Of a stretch of 18,079 nucleotides of DNA, positions 14,693-18,079 are shown piece after piece. Position numbers and translations under genes: made by a program. The stretch lies in contig JAAYGO010000214.1 in the NCBI GenBank assembly GCA_012727685.1, positions 1 through 18,079 of the forward strand, given 5' to 3'. Each line of letters opens with the position of its first letter. Within the stretch, counting starts at the first letter, position 1. This DNA is from Bacillota bacterium. Lineage in GTDB: Bacteria; Bacillota; Dethiobacteria; DTU022. The notes beneath the pieces were generated by a model. The model was not told the origin of the DNA and made no database searches. It saw nothing but the letters and a program-made list of their open reading frames with translations.

Positions 14693-15129
14693 CTCTTCAG
14701 CGCTCCCAATTGCTCCTTAAAAAATTCTTTTTTCAAGGTGCGGAATTTCGCGGTATCGTAATAATACCTCAAGCAGTAAAGCCTGTAACGTTCAAAAAAG
14801 TCCGGTTTACTTTGAAACAAAACTCTTCCCTTACCGGCAATTTCAAATTTTAAAAGCCCCGAGGCCCGCCGGAGATCGATCAAATCCAGCCGATCATATT
14901 GGAAGAATGCGCTGAGATCCCTGATCAGCTGCAGATATTCATCCGGCTGCAATTCCTTTCCGGGAAGAAAGGCAATATCAATGTCACTCCGGCCCGGTTG
15001 AAAGTATCTCGTCCCATAACTTCCCAGCAGGATCAGCAGATCCAGTTCATGCTTGCCGGCCAAAACCGCCAAAGCCGGCTTTTCATAACTGATCCGCTTT
15101 AAATTAAAAGCGTTGTGCTCGCGCTTCAT
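14689..15129 (-). CDS. mntA: MntA-like nucleotidyltransferase antitoxin
   Basis: A 146-residue minimal nucleotidyltransferase. The active-site pattern G36-S37 (LLGSYGTRYF) with D49 and D51 (SDIDIAF) matches the MNT family; a probable third acidic residue lies in YDRLDLIDLRRA. In the HepT/MntA system this enzyme transfers AMP to a tyrosine of the HEPN toxin. The usual GSxARG is altered here to GSYGTR, which is common in MntA-like proteins. The ATG at 15129 is preceded by AGGTGA, and a perfect consensus promoter lies 31 nt upstream. It overlaps the toxin gene by four bases. Confidence 0.82.
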   Translation of the reverse strand: MKREHNAFNLKRISYEKPALAVLAGKHELDLLILLGSYGTRYFQPGRSDIDIAFLPGKELQPDEYLQLIRDLSAFFQYDRLDLIDLRRASGLLKFEIAGKGRVLFQSKPDFFERYRLYCLRYYYDTAKFRTLKKEFFKEQLGALKR

Positions 15130-15160
15130 GATAAATCACCTACAATAAAAGCCTGGAACG

Positions 15161-15189
15161 ATTATAACAATTTATGGAACAGGTGTCAA
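15161..15189 (-). promoter_or_regulatory. perfect consensus sigma-A promoter of mntA-hepT
   Basis: On the minus strand, TTGACA (15184-15189) and TATAAT (15161-15166) are both perfect and exactly 17 nt apart. Transcription would start near 15154, giving a leader of about 25 nt before mntA. This is the best promoter in the window. Confidence 0.85.
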
Positions 15190-15194
15190 TTGCT

Positions 15195-15234
15195 AAAAAA
15201 CCCGAAAAAGAAGCGCCGCCTTTGCAGCGACGCT
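15195..15234 (-). terminator. Rho-independent terminator after the ecf-mobB-kinase operon
   Basis: On the minus strand, AGCGTCGC (15227-15234) pairs with GCGGCGCT (15212-15219), eight pairs with one G-U, with a 7-nt loop. It is followed by TCTTTTTCGGGTTTTTT down to 15195. It stands 27 nt after the kinase-like gene and just before the toxin-antitoxin promoter, insulating the two units. Confidence 0.75.
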
Positions 15235-15260
15235 ATAAATATGGTTAGAGTGAGGTAGAG

Positions 15261-15953
15261 TCATGAAAAAAGATTAATCTTTCCCTGGCATGATCCTAAA
15301 AAACTTTTAATGGAGCTGCTTTCTTCCCGGCGCCGCTCCGCCATACGCTCCAGTTCCCTGATGATCTCTTCCCTAATCCGGGAAACGGGGAGATTATTCA
15401 AGCAGCGGTAATGCCGGATTAAGCCGGACGCTGCGGCCAGTTTACCGGGCGTAAACGAAGGACGATCGGCCAGGATGAAGGCGCAAATCTGTCCTAAGTC
15501 CCGGGCGGGGTCACCCGGGGAGAGCAACTCAAAATCAAGTCCATAAAAAAGGCCCTCCCTGAAGATAAAATTACGTAAATTATTATCCGTCTTCAGTAAA
15601 GCGTTGCTGTCGCCGGGCGCGGTTTGGGCATGTAGCCGCGCATACCAGCCGGCCAGGGCTTTCGTCCAGAGTTCCGAAGAAACCAGGTCTTTCTCCAGAA
15701 TATCAGCCAGCAGCACCCCCTCCAGGTGCTGCAGGTAAAGCCGCCGCCCTTCCAGACCCAGGGGAGTAGGAACGGTTACTCCTGCGGCAGCAAGCTGCAG
15801 CAAATTGCTGTATTCCCGCTGCGCCGCTGCGGCTGTGGTAAACTCTTTTATTACCAGGCACTGCACTCCCGCTTCACCCTGCGGCATCTCTGCCTGGAAA
15901 ACCCGGTTCCGCCTGCTGTAGTAGCGCCCGGTGATCCGGCAGCCTTCAATCAT
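15261..15953 (-). CDS. small kinase-fold (APH/protein-kinase-like) protein
   Basis: A 230-residue protein of the protein-kinase/aminoglycoside-phosphotransferase fold. K36 in LVIKEF is the likely ATP-binding lysine and E47 in AAQREYSN the partner glutamate. KTDNNLRNF gives the catalytic Asp-x4-Asn pair (D123, N128), and GLDFE supplies the metal-binding aspartate D140. The usual HGDxHxxN is changed to KTDNNLRN, so the histidine is missing. It resembles bacterial lipopolysaccharide-core or RIO/Kdo-kinase-like enzymes more than antibiotic kinases. The ATG at 15953 overlaps the mobB stop by eight bases (15946-15953), which indicates coupling; the longer frame to 16031 lies within mobB. The substrate is unknown, and context gives only a loose link to molybdenum cofactor or ECF transport. 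Confidence 0.6.
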   Translation of the reverse strand: MIEGCRITGRYYSRRNRVFQAEMPQGEAGVQCLVIKEFTTAAAAQREYSNLLQLAAAGVTVPTPLGLEGRRLYLQHLEGVLLADILEKDLVSSELWTKALAGWYARLHAQTAPGDSNALLKTDNNLRNFIFREGLFYGLDFELLSPGDPARDLGQICAFILADRPSFTPGKLAAASGLIRHYRCLNNLPVSRIREEIIRELERMAERRREESSSIKSFLGSCQGKINLFS

Positions 15954-16713
15954 CCTTACCGCGACCGCCGATGGAAATATTGATTGTCGCGTGCTCCTTG
16001 TAGCCTTCCAGGGTTGACACCAGGCCGACAACGGTCTTTTTGATCACTTCCTGCACAAAGGGAACGATTGTAATTTCCCGGCCGCCGATCTCTAGCCGGA
16101 CATCACTCCGGTCGAGCACACAGTCGCTCCTCTGGCGTTCACCGCGCAAAACGGCCCCCAGCAGCTCCCGGCAGCTCATGCCGCATTTAGTGCAGCATTC
16201 CGGGGGAAAATCCGGCATGAGCACGGGCACTTTTTCCAGGATTAAATCGACCAGGGCAGCGGTATCGGTGAGCACGTTAATCACGGGCAACCCCCGGTAT
16301 TTGCTCATCTGTGCGGCAAGCTTCCCCGAAATGGCAAATACCGAATCATCAAGCCGCTCATCCACCTCCGCAGTCGAATGGGCCGTGATGATCTTGGGAA
16401 CATTAAAATCTTCCACTCCTTCGAGGAGCACATAATCGTGATCATAGAAGTGCAGGATCTCGGCGACGCTCAACCGGCGGTCAAAGAGGATATCCGTTTC
16501 TTTCAGTCCGCGGGCTGTTACCAGCTGGGAACCGGCTTGGCGATGGCGATCGGTGTTGGTTCCGGCCGTATCGATGGCAAATCCTTCAAAATGAATATCC
16601 TTGACCGTGCCGACCGAAAAGCGGCGCCGCCTCAGTTCGCCGGTGACCTTCTCGACAACAGTGGTCTTACCCGACCTGGTTATTCCGATGATCGCAAAAA
16701 CTTTGATCGTCAA
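15946..16713 (-). CDS. mobB: MobB-like GTPase with C-terminal cysteine-rich domain
   Basis: A 255-residue protein whose first 165 residues match MobB, the GTP-binding partner in making the guanine-dinucleotide form of molybdenum cofactor. The P-loop GITRSGKTT is at residues 10-18, followed by VGTVKDIHFEGFAIDTAGTN and the Walker-B-like DYVLLEG. Beyond the usual MobB end it has C173, C174, C177, C181 and C198 (CCTKCGMSCRELLGAVLRGE), spaced like the PF04060-type 4Fe-4S domain, then a basic/beta tail. The TTG start at 16713 follows the ecfT stop directly, and GAGG lies only 3 nt upstream, so coupling to ecfT is likely. No MobA is seen in the window. The Fe-S assignment is inferred from cysteine spacing. 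Confidence 0.75.
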   Translation of the reverse strand: MTIKVFAIIGITRSGKTTVVEKVTGELRRRRFSVGTVKDIHFEGFAIDTAGTNTDRHRQAGSQLVTARGLKETDILFDRRLSVAEILHFYDHDYVLLEGVEDFNVPKIITAHSTAEVDERLDDSVFAISGKLAAQMSKYRGLPVINVLTDTAALVDLILEKVPVLMPDFPPECCTKCGMSCRELLGAVLRGERQRSDCVLDRSDVRLEIGGREITIVPFVQEVIKKTVVGLVSTLEGYKEHATINISIGGRGKDD

Positions 16714-17457
16714 TCACCTCACCAAAAAGTAGGCGCTGCAGCAACCCAACCCGGCCGCTAAAGCCAGCGCCATCACTGCGTAATCACGGCCGCGCAGGTG
16801 CAGTTCGTCCAGGTAGCTGCGCCGGGGAAAGGCGCGAAAGGCCCGCGCTTCCATGGCGATAGCCGTTTTCTTCGCCTTTAACAGGGCTGATGCCGTTACG
16901 GGCATAAAGATATAGGTATAGACCTTGATTTTTTGCCCTAAAGGAATCTCTTTTATTTTCACGCCGCGCAACTGAATGGCGGTGAGAGCGTCGCGCACTT
17001 CCTCGCCCAGAACCGGTAAAAAACGGATCGCCATTAAAACCATGAAGGCGATTTCATAAGGCACCCCAAAGCGGATCAAGGCAAGGACCAGCTCCATGGG
17101 ACTGGAGGTCAGCAGCATCATGGCGCTGGTAACAATGATCAGCATGCGTAAAATCACGGCGATCCCCTTGAGAACGCCCCCGGTCGTGACCAGGTGAATT
17201 TCTCCCACCGTAATGAGGGGCGCTCCCGACGGAGAAAAAATACTCTGAATGACCAGCAGGGCCACAAACAGGAAGAGGAAGCGCTTGAGCCGGGGGAATA
17301 CCTCGCCGGGCTTCATCCCCCCTAAAAAGAGCATTAAATAGGCCGCCGCCAGTAATCCCGCCAGCCAGAGCACCTCGTTCATCAGGATCGAGAGGGTCGA
17401 GATCACCATCACCAGCACTATTTTTGTCCGCGGATCAAGCTTCTGCAGCAACTTCAT
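16714..17457 (-). CDS. ecfT: ECF transporter transmembrane component EcfT (CbiQ family)
   Basis: A 247-residue membrane protein of the CbiQ/EcfT family, the scaffold that couples the ECF ATPases to a substrate-binding S protein. Hydrophobic segments cover about residues 12-45, 60-75, 95-120 and 225-245. The two coupling-helix motifs appear as AIQLRGVKIK and AMEARAFRAF (usual form Ala-Arg-Gly; the second here is Ala-Arg-Ala). The ATG at 17457 overlaps the ecfA end by 23 nt, with AAGGGAAG a little upstream. No S component is in the window, so the transported compound (cobalt, nickel, a vitamin or other) cannot be named. Confidence 0.82.
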   Translation of the reverse strand: MKLLQKLDPRTKIVLVMVISTLSILMNEVLWLAGLLAAAYLMLFLGGMKPGEVFPRLKRFLFLFVALLVIQSIFSPSGAPLITVGEIHLVTTGGVLKGIAVILRMLIIVTSAMMLLTSSPMELVLALIRFGVPYEIAFMVLMAIRFLPVLGEEVRDALTAIQLRGVKIKEIPLGQKIKVYTYIFMPVTASALLKAKKTAIAMEARAFRAFPRRSYLDELHLRGRDYAVMALALAAGLGCCSAYFLVR

Positions 17458-18079
17458 CGGCGCTAGAGAGCTTCCCTTCCTTCAAGAGCAGCAGTCGTTC
17501 GCAGCAACTGCCGCAGAAATCCCGGTCATGGCTGATCAGCAGATAGCCGGTACCCCTTGACCTGATTTTCAGCAGCAGCTCCGCAAATTTTTCTTTCCGC
17601 CGCATGTCGAGGCCGGTGGTCGGTTCATCAAAAATGATGAAGCGCGGCTCCAGGGCCAGCACGGCGGCGATGGCCAGGCGCTGCTTTTCCCCCTGGCTTA
17701 AATTATATGGAAACTGGCTGGTGCAGTGGGCCAGCTCAAAATAGGCGAGCATGTCGTTAACCCGGCGCCGGGTTTCCGCTTCATCATAGCCGCGGAAGCG
17801 CAGGCCAAAAGCGATCTCTTCTTCTACCGAAGGAGTAAAAATTTGCTTCTCCGGGTTTTGAAAGATGTAGCCGACTATTGCACCGATCTCCGCGAGGCTG
17901 AGCTCAGCCAGGTCGCTGCCTTCCAGGAGGATCTGCCCCGCCGAGGGCTTTAAAATGCCGACCAGGAGCTTGCCCAGGGTGGGTTTACCGCTCCCGTTGG
18001 GTCCCATCAGGGCTACCGCTTCTCCCTCTTCGATGGCAAACGTAAGGGAGTGCAGCAGCTCTTCCCGCCGGGGATAGGC
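17435..18079 (-). CDS. ecfA: ECF transporter ATP-binding protein EcfA, partial, altered Walker A
   Basis: The 3' part of an ABC ATPase; the frame stays open to the window edge, so the N-terminus lies outside. The Q-loop segment YIFQNPEKQIFTPSVEEEIAFG is typical of ECF/Cbi ATPases. The signature LSQGEKQRLAIA, the Walker B FIIFDEPTTGLD and the switch histidine in LISHDRDF are intact. The Walker A reads GPNGSGKPTL: proline (codon 17981-17983, CCC) stands where the Mg-binding serine (TCC) is expected. This would be expected to impair ATP hydrolysis unless it is a sequence error or the partner ATPase is the active one. It is the first visible gene of the operon ecfA-ecfT-mobB-kinase. Confidence 0.8.
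   Translation of the reverse strand, partial: AYPRREELLHSLTFAIEEGEAVALMGPNGSGKPTLGKLLVGILKPSAGQILLEGSDLAELSLAEIGAIVGYIFQNPEKQIFTPSVEEEIAFGLRFRGYDEAETRRRVNDMLAYFELAHCTSQFPYNLSQGEKQRLAIAAVLALEPRFIIFDEPTTGLDMRRKEKFAELLLKIRSRGTGYLLISHDRDFCGSCCERLLLLKEGKLSSADEVAAEA

Overview
The window looks like chromosomal DNA of a moderately GC-rich anaerobic Firmicute, probably class Clostridia. The reasons are strong AGGAGG-type ribosome binding sites, frequent GTG and TTG starts, consensus sigma-A promoters, and gene types typical of the Moorella/Peptococcaceae/syntrophic Clostridia group: a three-gene GlpA-like/FAD oxidoreductase/DUF1667 set, tungstate uptake genes, a MobB-like protein and an ECF transporter. 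No rRNA, tRNA, CRISPR array or transposase gene was recognised. The taxonomic call is inference.

Left part (1-6050, plus strand): a flavin-enzyme locus. A good promoter and a 14-bp palindrome precede a GlpA-like FAD oxidoreductase with a C-terminal [2Fe-2S] domain. After a 367-nt gap holding a palindromic repeat come a second FAD/NAD oxidoreductase and a four-base-overlapping DUF1667 protein. Together these resemble a non-classical glycerol-3-phosphate dehydrogenase complex. A 320-nt gap then carries a 214-nt highly structured inverted-repeat element, followed by a promoter and a bacterial homologue of alkyl-dihydroxyacetonephosphate synthase. The pairing of glycerol-3-phosphate/DHAP chemistry with an alkyl-DHAP-synthase-like enzyme suggests ether-lipid or related metabolism, but this is unproven.

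Middle (6052-10153): a small membrane-anchored hypothetical protein (minus strand), a family 3 beta-glycosidase split by a single-base frameshift (plus strand), and a conserved protein of the kind labelled quinate 5-dehydrogenase (minus strand).

Right part (10479-18079): mainly molybdenum/tungsten biology. A plus-strand molbindin gene (Mop domain) converges on a minus-strand run that reads tupA (5'-truncated), tupB, tupC, then a MOT1-type molybdate transporter. A MntA/HepT toxin-antitoxin pair with a perfect consensus promoter sits directly upstream of the broken tupA end, in visibly AT-richer DNA. Further upstream, on the same strand, an operon runs ecfA (cut by the window edge, with an abnormal Walker A motif), ecfT, mobB with a cysteine-rich C-terminal domain, and a small kinase-fold protein, ending at a good terminator. 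The Mo/W genes would supply and handle oxyanions for molybdopterin enzymes. The broken tupA suggests that the ABC tungstate route is impaired and that uptake may rest on the MOT1 protein.
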